DNA of 64,000 nt from Ariolimax columbianus (Eukaryota; Mollusca; Gastropoda; Stylommatophora; Arionidae), in assembly GCA_036924085.1 (NCBI GenBank), contig JAVGWX010000006.1:40339246-40403245 (forward strand), in the 5' to 3' direction. The number at the start of each line of letters is the position of its first letter. Positions within the stretch are counted from its first letter, which is position 1. The position numbers and the translations under genes are program-made. Below, piece after piece: positions 11,059 through 22,700 of the stretch. A model generated the notes under the pieces. It did no database searches. It was not told where the DNA came from and was given only the letters and a program-made list of their open reading frames with translations.

Positions 11059-11321
11059 ATGACCCAATTTGTTAGCACTGCTTGCGTGATCCGAACTTTC
11101 TGTGTTAAACTGGCGATCCTGAAATGCCGAAAAACTTATTATGATGGAGTGACAAGAAAAGTTTGCTTTCATGGAACCGCAGGAATTCCAGTTCCACCAT
11201 TATTACATATATTATCTTTATATTGGTGTAACAACTCGACACATTGTATTACTAACACTGTTAACAGTAGCTGCTGTCATTGTCGTGTACAGCATATACG
11301 ATACTTTATGACGTCTTCAAG
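11059..11321 (+). CDS. MTHFD2: Proposed exon 1 of MTHFD2-type gene (transit peptide)
   Basis: An open frame from ATG 11059 runs to a consensus-like donor (AAG|GTAATG) at 11322. It ends two bases into a codon, which is exactly what exon 2 at 13597 needs (AG + A = Arg, then Ser-His-Lys). The 87 encoded residues contain one Asp, no Glu and many Arg, Lys, Ser and Thr, starting MTQFVSTACVIRTF, as expected of a mitochondrial presequence. The whole model then totals 401 codons with the stop. Against it: the segment is longer than the ~35-residue human leader, its middle is Cys/Asn-rich and unusual, and a one-in-three phase match can occur by chance. A different upstream exon cannot be excluded. The stop TAA directly after the splice site shows that the frame does not simply continue. 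Confidence 0.45.
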
Positions 11322-12164
11322 GTAATGCTACTACTAATACAGTAATACTAAGTAATAGTCTTCTTTACTTCACTCTGACTAGTCTAGTCAGTTCTAGTCT
11401 TATTTTGGGGAAAAATACAAAAAGATGATGATGATAAATGATATCTATACAGTATTATTTAACACATTAGTTAGTCTAAACACTGTTTACAATTTAAGCA
11501 TCAAGATACCTTTCACGGCCGACGCATAGAGGCTACACTGGAGGCTTAAGGGAACTTCTAGACAATTTATACTAGGGCCAATTTATAGATTTAATTTATT
11601 TTATAATTATAATTGGGGGAAGTGTCTTCCAGAGGGAGAGGAGTTATATGAATATCATGGGTAACAAGTAAACAAGTTTCTTTCGGAACTCATTCCCTTC
11701 TCCATTAGTCATCCTGTTTTTGTACACTACTGTTTCATACCAAGAGATCTAGCTGTTGGACATAATGACATACTCTGTAACATTGTTGATTTTCTGTATT
11801 TGATTCCTTGCATTATGCTTCAATACTCCCTCCGTGACAAATAGGGTCTATTTGAAAAAAAAAAAAAAATACGAGATGAGCAGTAAGCTCATTTGATTTG
11901 AACATCTGTTTTGGGGTTTTGTATGAAAGTTTCCACCACATCCAATTAGAATCCCAGCTTTCAGCAGATCCAGGTGCAGATTTAGATGCAGAAGTGGTAG
12001 TCTTGAGACTGTTCACTGTCTTGTGTCAAAGTAAACAGTATGGAAAGCAATATAATGTTGTTTTCTGTTGACTCAAAACAAACCAGTCCCTAGTTAGGAC
12101 AAAAAGGATAATCCATGATTTAGTTCAAAGTTGGAAAACAAAAATGAGAACCAAATCTAATGAC

Positions 12165-12512
12165 ATCTAACTTAACGTCATTATACTGGTTTAGAAGACT
12201 CTACAAATTTTGTATACAACCAATTTCTTAAAGGTGGTTTTTATTGATGTGTTATTCCATCTTAATAGACTCAAGTACTAGCGCTAAGTAGACCCGCAGT
12301 TAGTTAGTCGTCATCTAAAGCTGCTTCAAACCACCTTGGAAAAAGTACAAATAGCTCGGGTAGATTTTGAATTTTGTCCGGGCGGGGCTGTTAAACCTAC
12401 AGAAGATCCACGTGAAAAAAATCTCCGTCTCCACCATGAACATATCGAACACGCGACCTCGAACACCCGAGGCGGACACCTCACCTCGAGATCACTGAGT
12501 CTCCACAGTTCG
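12165..12512 (-). mobile_element. SINE-4 with LINE-A 3' tail, second copy
   Basis: Read on the - strand, the tRNA-like head GGAGACTCAGTGATCTCGAG is followed by the SINE-4 body, then AAAACCACCTTTAAGAAATT, GGTTGTATAC and AAACCAGTATAATGACGTTA. Head, body and the switch into the LINE-A end match the copy at 9068-9475. The hairpin inner stem is partly mutated (AAAATTTGTAGAGTC). Confidence 0.85.
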
Positions 12513-13132
12513 ATTAAATCATTTTGATCTCTCTGTGTCTCATATTACGGTATTGTTTCAAGAAATTTCTGTCTAGCTCGATGGTTACTCTACAATCAGC
12601 ATATGTTTGGTCTTGAGTTAACATATTGGTTTACAATGCCATGGATAGGACAGTTTTTCTACCTTAGAGAAGTTTGCATAAACATAAAATGTGTTATCTT
12701 TCTTGGATTAATGATTCTCTACTTGCAAAAATAATATGTAGTGAAAACGAAATCAGTGATAATAAAACTGATTGATTATTAAAAAAATAAAAAGTAAAGA
12801 TTCTGATTTCATGCATGTGTGGCATATTGAGAATATGGTGTTTGGCCCATATTTTTCTTGACCAACAGCACACTATGAGTGATATGGTCAACATCTTGCC
12901 GTTCACCTTTACTCTCCCAGATTATTCTGGCACCCAATTGTTGGGGCTGGGTGGACTTCAGGAAGCTTTTTGTGATCAGGAAAAAAATCCAGCACCAACT
13001 GGGGACTGAACTCTGACCACTCAGGTGAGAAGCCAGTGCACTAACTACTGCATCACCTTGGCTCCAGCTAATTGATTATGAAATTTAATCAAAAACTTGG
13101 TATTTGAAAAACATGCTCCTTTATTTCACAAT

Positions 13133-13377
13133 CTTCTTCTTCTTCTTTCGGTCAAACACATCCGACTTCAGCAAGCATTTTTTTAGTACAGGGTTAGCAT
13201 TCCCTCTTCGATCCCTTCTCCTTAGCCAGTCTGCCCTGCTGCAGCCTGTTATCCAGGATCACCGCGTGGAGGTGTAGAAGGGTCTTGGCAGCTATGGTTC
13301 GCTGGCCCTGACGCTAGCAGTAAGCTATGGGCCGCTGACCACTGCAGCTCATGCGCTGCTCAGCATCTTGATCCCTA
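13133..13377 (-). mobile_element. SINE-1, internally deleted, with target-site duplication
   Basis: The (TTC)n run passes straight to TTTCGGTCAAACACATCCGA, so the ~100 bp normally between tail and body is missing. The outer end CAGCATCTTGATCCCT is complete. TATTTCACAATC occurs on both sides (about 13120 and 13376), which supports target-primed insertion of an already deleted form or a later internal deletion. Confidence 0.85.
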
Positions 13378-13596
13378 TTTCACAATCTGAATTCTATTTG
13401 TGCAAGATGGAACTAATTAAATCATAAAGTGAAGCTAAAGCTGGAATACATTTGCAATGTTTAATTTTGAAAGATTATGAATTACTAGATATCTTAAAAA
13501 TACATTTGTATTATTCATTATTGTGAAAATTGTTTGTGCTCATGGATTAAGTTAAATTACAAACCGAAACTCAAATTATTTATGTTACTATTTCAG

Positions 13597-13784
13597 ATCT
13601 CATAAAGCCATTAGAATAAATGGTATAGCAATTGCCCAAGAGATCAATGATGAGGTCAAAAGTGAAGTGGAAGCCCTGAAAGTAGCAGGGAAGAGGCCAC
13701 CACACCTTGCAGTCCTTCTTGTAGGCAATGACCCAGCAAGTGTGATTTATGTCAGGAACAAAGCTAAGATAGCAGAGTACACAG
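13597..13784 (+). CDS. MTHFD2: MTHFD2-type exon 2
   Basis: Encodes [16 protein letters not shown]... to ...AKIAEYTG: the start of the N-terminal catalytic domain, with [12 protein letters not shown] and the catalytic motif YVRNK (Tyr139, Lys143). The acceptor is TTTCAG and the donor is ACAG|GTATAT. It enters at the third base of a codon and leaves after the first base (G of Gly151). Confidence 0.95.
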
Positions 13785-16700
13785 GTATATCATTGGAAAC
13801 ATGATAATAGCAACAAGAAATGTAGTTTCATAGCTAGCATTGCATCTGGGACGAAGTACTTGAGCTCTCAATGTACTAAGTTTCAGTCTGTTGTGAAGTG
13901 GTGGGACCTTGCTGTCTTGCATTCTATAACAGTAAGCCAGGTACCATTTACAGCTAGGTAGACTTGAGAAACAGCCGCTTTAACCACTTTGCTACTCATA
14001 TACACATTTCACCAAAAAAAATACTATAACATGAATACATAAGATTGATTATTATAAAGTATTACTTATAGTACATTTTATTATAAAGTATTACTTATAG
14101 TACATTTTATTATAAAGTATTACTGATAGTACATTTTATTATAGATTTATAAACACAGATTTGGGGCATAGAACACAGGCAATACAGCTAGAGGTTAAGA
14201 AGAAAAAATATAAGTTGATAGAACACAGATTTAGGCTTCTGCTAGATAAATATATATAGGAAGAGAAGAGCATAGAGACCAAAGAACACCTGGTGAAGAC
14301 AATCAAGACACGGCCTCTCATAAGTGTTGCTCGAGGCCAAAGACACAGAAGTTAATGAGCTAGCAGCACCCAGCAAATTATAGCTGGCTGCTTGCATCAG
14401 GGTCAGTGACCCATAACTGACTAAAACCATATTCTAAATCCAAGTGGCATCCCTGGAAATAGACAGCGACCATGCAGTCTGCCTAAGAGTTTAGAAAACA
14501 GATTAACAATGTAAGTTTAATGTAAAATAAAAATGTTCGCGTAGTCGTCAAAAGGCCCGTTGCGTTATCGACCACTACCATGTCAAACTGCTACGGCTGT
14601 GTTCATGCGTAGCATGTCGACCGAAAACCCTGCTGACTCCACAGTTGGAGCTGAGGTACTCCGCTGCCTTGGAATGAGGGTAGCAGGGAGTGTATTAGAC
14701 CAATGTGTGTGTCAGTTTTTCCGTGTCTGTCTGTGTCAAACTCCCTGTTTTTTTCCGTGTTCCACCGCAGAGTCCTCAAGATTGTGTCCACCTTTTGGTC
14801 AGCGTGACCCTTGATGTGCTGAGAATACGAGGTTGGGAGAGGTATCGTGTAACTTCCTGTAGAGGGGGTGGGGCGAGTAAGAGGAAGGCCAAGCAGGACG
14901 GTCCTGGACCGAACTCTAATGTGTAGCCAAGCGGAATGCCAAACTCCATCATGGACTGGCCTCCATAGGTTCTAGCCAGGCATGAAATGCAGCATAACAA
15001 ACATGATAACTGATTGAAAGCACATCAATTCCACAGAACAAAGTCCCTGATACCATCTGGTGAGGGAGTTGTGAATTATAATTCGAACAGGAACTACCAA
15101 ACATATATAAATATATATATATATCTGAAAGGTCATTGCTGCACCAATACTGCAGATTGTTGGAATCAGTTCCCGCCACTGCACTCGATTTTGTACCCTA
15201 TATTTGTTTTAGCTATGGACATTTCAGTTCATTCTCTGATATTGTCTACCTATCTCTTTTTCTGCCTCCATCTCTAATGCTTCCCAGGCACAGTACCTTG
15301 CAGAATCGTCTTGGTCAACCCAGAAAATCTTGAAACATGCCCATACTACGTGAGCTTGTGTGCTTTTACCATCGTCAATAGCTCTTTATATTGGTTGACC
15401 TCTCTCTTAACGGTGTCCCGAATTGCCATTTTCTTGACATAGATACGAAATGCTGGGAATTCGACACAGACATCTCATCTCTATTGCACAAATTCTTCAC
15501 TCTAGAACTGCTGTTAGAGTCCAAGTTTTGCACGTGTAAAGGTGCATGGAAGTGACAAGTGTATACATTAAACACAACTTGAATTTCAGGTTGATGCTTT
15601 TGTCCCCCAATAGCGGCCTCAGTTTGGTCAGAGCAGCCATGGTCATCGCTGTCGTGCCTGAATCTCAGTTCTGGAACCTTCCGCATCCATCAGTGCTCCC
15701 ATCAGTGATACTAGTAAAACATTAGGTATTGTTTGAACCAGTAAATATACAATTGTTTATCACACGCTTCTCAGCTGACAGACTAGAGTAACTAAACATC
15801 TGTGCTTAGAGGAGTGGGTATGCACATCTGTAAATTAAGTTGACATATGGGCTGATCTGAATTAATGGACAGAAGTGTATATGTCTGTAAAAAACAACCC
15901 ATTGGGAAAATATTATTGGTCAACAGCGTGTTTTTTTAAATATGTAAGAAAATGTGTTATAATCCTGTCAACTACATATTTCTAAATAGTGAAACAAGAT
16001 GTTTTCATTCTAAGAAATACATTATTAGAAACACATTTTTGATTGATGTGATAGTTTTTTGTTTTACATATGAGAGTATGTCAGTAAGTAGGTCCCAAAC
16101 TTATATGGGATAGCTGAAAAATGTAGTTGATAAGTTTTAAAAAGTCATTAGGTGGCAGCAACATCCAACTTTGTAATTACTGTAGGTAGCAGATGCTAGA
16201 TTTCACATGCACGTAAGTGGCTCAGATTCTTCTTCTTCGTTCATTCTCAATCTCCCGCTACCAAGCCCTTTCTTTGCAAGTAGAGAATGGAATGCGTTGT
16301 GTTGTAGCTTACAGCTTGACTGCGATATTTGCACCTTTCAGTCAACACATCTGACTTCAACAGGAGCTCAGATTCAAAATTGGGCCCATGCTCAAAGAGT
16401 ATACAGCGTGCTGTTATGCGATTTTTAAAATTTGTATTTATTTTTTTTTTTTGAGGGCAAAAAGAGCTTTCTGCAAAGAATATTCGTAAGGAAATGCTTC
16501 ATGTTTAAGGTGAGGCTGAGAATTGTTTTTCCCGTAAAGTGGTGCATAACTGAGTCAATACATTTCCTGAAGGACATTAAAACACATAAAAAATGAAGCC
16601 CGACCTGGTCAACCAGTTCAGATTGCAACAAAAGCTTCTATGGGGAATGGAAGGGGGGAGATGATTCAAGCTGACAGACGAGTAACGATAGAAAGTAATG

Positions 16701-19700
16701 CAACTGCAATAGGACACTCACATGGTTTAACCTACAGCATAATGCATGATCAATTGAATTTCTGGAAAGTGTGCTCATGATGGGTCCCCAGACAATTGAC
16801 TGACAAACTCATTATAAACCAAGTGTGACTGACGTTGATAAAGTGATGGAATAAGTGCATTATTGATGGTGTGTATTGTAAGAAGCATGGGACAATGTAA
16901 GTACATTAATAAGAGGTTTTCTAGTTCATATCTCTTTTAGTTTTTTAAAATAACTTTTTGTGATCAATTTACTGTCATTCCCTTGTATATCAATTTTGTT
17001 GTTATATTTTATAAGTAAATTTAAAAAAAAAAAGAATTTAAATATGTGAACATGAAATTAGCATGTTGTGAGAAGATACATATATTTGAAATGAAATATG
17101 CCCACAGGAATCTCATGTGATATTTTACGCTTACCCATATCTGTGACCGAAGAAGAGCTCTTGAAGGAGGTAGACTTTCTCAACCGCCTGTCAGATAATG
17201 ATGGAATACTTGTCCAGCTTCCCTTACCATCTCACATTAATGAAAGGACCATATGTGATGCTGTCTTGCCACATAAAGACGTGGATGGTTTCAATGTGCT
17301 GAATGTGGGGCGTTTCTGTGTGGACCAGAAGGCATTTATTCCTGCCACACCATCAGGAGTGCTTGAGATAATCCGCAGACTCAGTATGTTCTTTTTTATT
17401 TATGTAAACTGTTGTTGATTTTTATTAGGGCTGGTCTTCCATTTTTGAGGTCCACAGCCACAATTTGGATATCTCTATTCCACTCTTTCTGTACAAAATT
17501 CTAAAGGGATTAAAATTCCCTCCCAAACGTGACCTGCATTAAGATAAACAGAAGGCAGCTCCTTCATCATGCAAATACACAACAGGCCAATCACATGCTT
17601 CTCTGCTCACTCGATTGCAAGTAAATAAAAGACTTTGACACACGCTGGGTAGAAGAGGAGTGGCTATGTGAAGTGAAGTGTTTTCTGAGCTATACAATAG
17701 GACCGATTTTAGATTAACTTAACTCTGCGTACAATGAAGAAGAAGAAGATTAACTTAACTTAACGTCTTTATACTGGTTTAGAAGACCCTGCAGAGTCTG
17801 TATACAACCAGTTACATTTACATCACCTTGCTCTAAAAGCTATGCGCATCCAGTTTATTCTTAAGTGCATTAACTGTCCCTGCCTCCACTACCTACCCTG
17901 GCAATGCATTCCAAGCAGATACCACTCTCTGACTAAAAAAATATTTCCTGATATCTAATCTGGACCTCTCTTTAGTCAGCTTGTAGCTATGCCCTCGTGT
18001 TATTGTAGGTGACTGTATTTTAAAAAACTTGTTATAGTCTAATTTATCCATTCCTCTGATCATCTTCTAAACCTGTATTAAGTCACCACGAATTCTTCTA
18101 TCTTCGAGACACTGTAGGCCGGTTTTTCTAAGTCGTTCCTCATAACTGTAATTCTGGAATCCCACTATCATCTTTGTCGCTCTTTTTTGTATTCTTTCCA
18201 GCATGTTTAAATCCCCTCTATGATAAGGACTCCACACCTGTACACAGTACTCCAATCTAGGTCTAACTAAAGCTTTATACAGTTTGACTATCACTTCCTT
18301 GCTCCTATGTTTATTTCTTTTTATCATACCTAACATTACATTTGTCTTTTTCACTGCTACCTTAACTTGCTCACTCACCTTTCCTGTATGATCTATTATA
18401 ACCCCTAGGTTATTAGTTATTAGTTATTGAACATTATAATCTTCTTTTCCTCGGAGAATGTTTCTGAATTCTACATTGGGAGTATGGAGTTTAAAGCAAA
18501 TCTGGCTTTCTTGATCTTGAAATTAATATCCTGGTTTGCTTTTTCATTATTGTCAATGTTATTTCCCAAATAGACAAGTGGGTGGCCAAGTGGTTAAGAT
18601 ACCGGTCATCTTATCAAAGGGGACTTGGGTTCATAACCTTGGTAAGGCATAGGCTCTCAGCCCTGACAAGTTTGATTTCAGCTGGGTTTTTTTGGCACCG
18701 GGTTTGCCTTCCCACATCACAATTATTTTAGTCAGGCTACACTAGTGCAGCCTGTTTCCAGGGCTGCTGCTAGGAGACGGAATAGGGTCTTGGTCAGCTC
18801 TGTTACACTGACTCTGATGCAGCCAGCCATCTGTGAGTTGCTGGCCACTCTGTCATATAAATCATCCTGGCAGAACCTAACAATGGAAATTAACACCTCA
18901 ATGGTGAGACCTCAAAGAGGTGCTTCTTTTTCTTTGTCGTTCGTTTGCAAACTCTTGCTACCAAGACTTGAAAAGGGCTTTGCAAATTGTTGAATGTTGT
19001 CCTGAGAATGAAATGCGTTGTCGTAATTTACAGTTTGACTGTGGTATTTGCACCTTTCGTTTTGGGTACCATGTTAGCCTTCCCTCTTTGATTCCTTCTC
19101 CTCAGCCAGTCTGCCCTGTTGCAGCCTGTTATCCAGGATCATCACATGGAGGGGGAGAAGGGTCATGGCAGCTCAATGTTGCTGGCCCTGATGCTAGCAA
19201 TCAGCTTCCGATCGCTGACCGCTACAGCTCATCACATGTCTGTATGTGCTTTTACCATCCATCCATGATGTAGTCAGCATGTTTTAGTCATCCATGAATT
19301 GGTCTGTCTGTGCTTTGATCATCCATGTTGTGCTCAATATGTTTTAAAAGAGGTGCTAATTTGTAAGAACTTTTTTTGGTATTGTAATTGTTAAGTGGAA
19401 ACAAAAACTGCCAGACTGAAAAAGAAAGAAGAGATACTACCCCGAGTTACATAACGGAAAACTACCCAAGCATGGACTGGACCCATGCATACACCGACGG
19501 TTCTGTAACAAACGCAACACAGAACGGAGGGGCAGGAGCATTTTTGAACCTACCAAATGGCAGAAAAATAACACTGTCATTCGCTATTGGAAAATACACA
19601 AGCAATTTCAGAGCGGAGGCAGAGGCACTGAGGCCGGCAGTGGAAGAAATGGTGTCAGGTAAAAGGAATGAAAGCCATATAGTCCTGCTAACAGATGCTC

Positions 19701-22700
19701 TGGCCGTAGTCACAGCACTAAAAAGCCAGAAAAATACTGAACTTAATGATTTAAGAGCAGTACTCTGTCAACTATGCCAGCAGTCCGCACCAAAAAGGGT
19801 AGTGGTGCAGTGGGTTCATCCCACTGCAACATCAAAGGCAACGAGGAGGCAGACAGACTGGCAAAAGAAGGTGCAAGACTACCACAACAAGATTCTAGTG
19901 GGACCTAAGAAGAGTTCAAAAGATTTATTAGAGCTAGATACATGACCAAATGGGAAACCGAACATACTGGCTACACAAAAAAACGATGCCTATTACCAGT
20001 TGAACAGAAGAGAGCAGGTCGTGGTCTTCAGACTTCGCACTGGCCACAATAGCCTGAGGTACCACCTATTCAACAAATTGAAGATAGGTGGCACTGACGA
20101 ATGCCCGTGTGGTACCAGGAAAATGACCGCTGAGCACTTGCTGCAAAACTGCCCGACATACGAGGATCAGAGAGAGTAGATGTGGCCATCATCAGTGGCA
20201 ACACTAGACAAGCTCTATGGCAGTGTCGACAGCCTCAGGATGACCGCTGCTTTTTTCGAAAAAATAATGGTTGCTGTCTGACTGCGTACGAAGAAGAAGA
20301 AGAAGTAATTGTTAAGTGATTTTTATACTACATAGCATCAGTTAACTTTATTCTCATGATTTTAAGTGTTTCTTAGCCATGCTTATTTTCTTTTTCTTCT
20401 TCTGTGATGAGTGCTCATTTAGACTAGGACTCCAGATTATACAATAAAGTCATGTCTTTTTCAGGGTCTCAATACCTCTGTGCAGTTTTCCCTTGAGGGT
20501 AGTGGGCTTGGACCTTTTCCTGCACAGATCTGTGTGCTGGGGGTAGTTCTGATGTACATGTACTGCTGTCATGTTTATTGTACAGGTGGTGTCTCATTCT
20601 GTTGTGGCCAGGTCAGAGACGAAGTATGATAGATAATCTGGTATTTTCTGGACAGCTAGTAGTATCTGTCCTCTGCATGGTGTTTAGTGTTTTCTTCCAG
20701 CCATTTTACCTGGTATTGCCCTTTTATTATGACTTTTGCTTCTTCTTCATAGTTGACCAGGCATTCTTTCTGTATCAGTTTCACTCCCTCTTTGACTAGA
20801 CTGTAAGTTCCTCATTTCTATTGATTTCACAGTGTGATGGCGTCCTCTGAATCACCTCTTTATGGAACCCTTGAGACATTTTCGCCAAGGTTACTCTTGG
20901 CTCATTCACTCTTCTTAAAATAGAAATTGATCTTGAAGAACAAAAGTTTTTGACTGTAATACTTATAAATGCTTTATTTTTCATTTGTAACAGATATTGA
21001 AACACGTGGTAAAAATGCTGTAGTTTGTGGAAGGTCAAAAAATGTAGGCCTGCCGATTGCTCTACATCTTCATTCTGATAGCAGTGGAGGAAATAATGCA
21101 GGTAAGATGAGGTCTTTATTTTGCAAAATATAACTAAGACATTGATGAGTAACTGGTCGAATGGTTTGGATGTTGGTCATTGACCACAAGGGAATGTGTT
21201 TGAATCTTCAGTCAGTAGAGGGGTCCTAAGATGCAGTAGTGAATTAGCTGACATCAACCAGCAACTCACACCTGGCTGCTTGCATCAGGGTCAGCGAATC
21301 ACATCTGACCAAGACCCTTTTCCATCTTCAAGTGGCCCTGGGAACAGGCTGCACTAGTGTGATCTGGCAAAGAGAATAGGATCACAGAGGGAAAGCAAAC
21401 CAGGCCCCAAAAATTTGCGTGCTGAAACCTCACTATAAACTACGGCATGTCACATCCTTTATTAGGACGAATGGCAGAAAGAAGGAAATCAATCATCAGC
21501 AAGGCTTAGGTTTTTTTCTGTGAGAGATAAAATACAAACCTAGTCTGTACAGTGTGTGATGACTGCAAGGGCAAGCAACCGTTATTCCTCAAGTCTGTAA
21601 ATCTTTCAACTAGGAAATAAACATTGTAGTGAGTTTAAAAATAAATTAATTTAAAATAAAAAGAAAAAAGTTTGGACTAAGTATGTAAAAGACTAAGTAC
21701 ATTTAGTTAAATCCTGTTTTCAAGCGACCCTCTGCTGCAAATTACACTACACAGCTTTTTCACATTTACATATGGTAATAATGCTCATAGCGGAAATGAT
21801 TCACAGCGATGTCTTTTTGCCTATTACTTGCAATGCATTTTCTGATCATCTCTCACGAGGGTCCAACAATAGGCGACTAGCATTGCTACACTCCATTTCC
21901 CTTGGTACCTTTTTTTCGAGGGTAGTAATATCCTAATGAAATTGTTACCCATGCTCGTCATTGACAGCACAGCAGTTAGCATGGAAGAAATCTACACAAG
22001 AGTATAAAAATAATGGCAGCGGCCGTTAAGCCTATTCTTTCCCTTTCAAACTACCGAGGGATTTTTAACGTGCTCGACACTGAACACGATCTCACTAACC
22101 AGAGATGATGGGAGTTTTTACCAAAAGATCCATGTGAAAAAATTCCGGTCTCCATCGTGATTCGGACATGCCACCTTTGGTACCCGAGGTGGATACCTTA
22201 CCTCGAGACCACTGAGTTGATTCCCTCCACACCATTGGAACTGCAAAATACATCGCATCAATCATTCTTTTTTGTTCAAGCAGCAGCACAGATTTGTTGC
22301 ACAGGATTGACAACATATCTGTGGGGTACAATACCAGTCCTGTTCACCGACCTCACAGCCAAAATAGAAGCTGTAAGCTTTCTTTATCATCGGTGTAAAG
22401 GGTCGCCTTTCTGATAGCAAAGTAATTTGTCAGCAAATATAGCAACAATAATCTGCACTGTTCACACATTCACAAGGTATCTTGAACTGCACTCACAGAA
22501 CTCACAACACAAACGATGATCAGGAGGAGATGTGGTTACAATGACTTCTACAGATTGCATCATCTAATTGGTGTTCAAAAAGAGAAGAACTGGATCATTT
22601 GCGCCGGAAAGTGAAGCCACCGGCCTCCTGAACCAACCACCCTCTAACAGATACCTTATTATGAAAAATAAATCAGCTTTTATAAGAACTAATCCCAGGT

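Larger units (their letters stand above)
11322..13596 (+). other. Intron 1 (if exon 1 is right): one SINE-4, one SINE-1
   Basis: This holds a SINE-4 copy (12165-12512, -) and a SINE-1 copy (13133-13377, -), plus an A13 run near 11857. The remainder shows no gene. The acceptor ATTTCAG ends at 13596. Confidence 0.5.
13785..17107 (+). other. Intron 2
   Basis: This 3.3-kb intron contains a 29-bp tandem repeat (14051-14144), an old SINE-1-related piece (14330-14485) and a truncated SINE-1 (16230-16365). The acceptor is CCCACAG. No embedded gene is recognised. Short frames at 14560-15700 on both strands have no family motif. Confidence 0.85.
17384..20993 (+). other. Intron 3
   Basis: This 3.6-kb intron holds a 23-nt micro-insertion (17725-17747), LINE-A (17748-18425, -), a tRNA-like head plus SINE body (18573-18860), an old SINE-1 (18922-19240, -) and a LINE-B RNase H fragment (19398-20304, +). 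The acceptor is TTGTAACAG. Confidence 0.85.

Noticed and set aside
17098..17107. ATG as the start of the folate enzyme
   Set aside because: It lies before the CCCACAG acceptor, so it is intronic. The catalytic YxxxK motif is encoded by the preceding exon.
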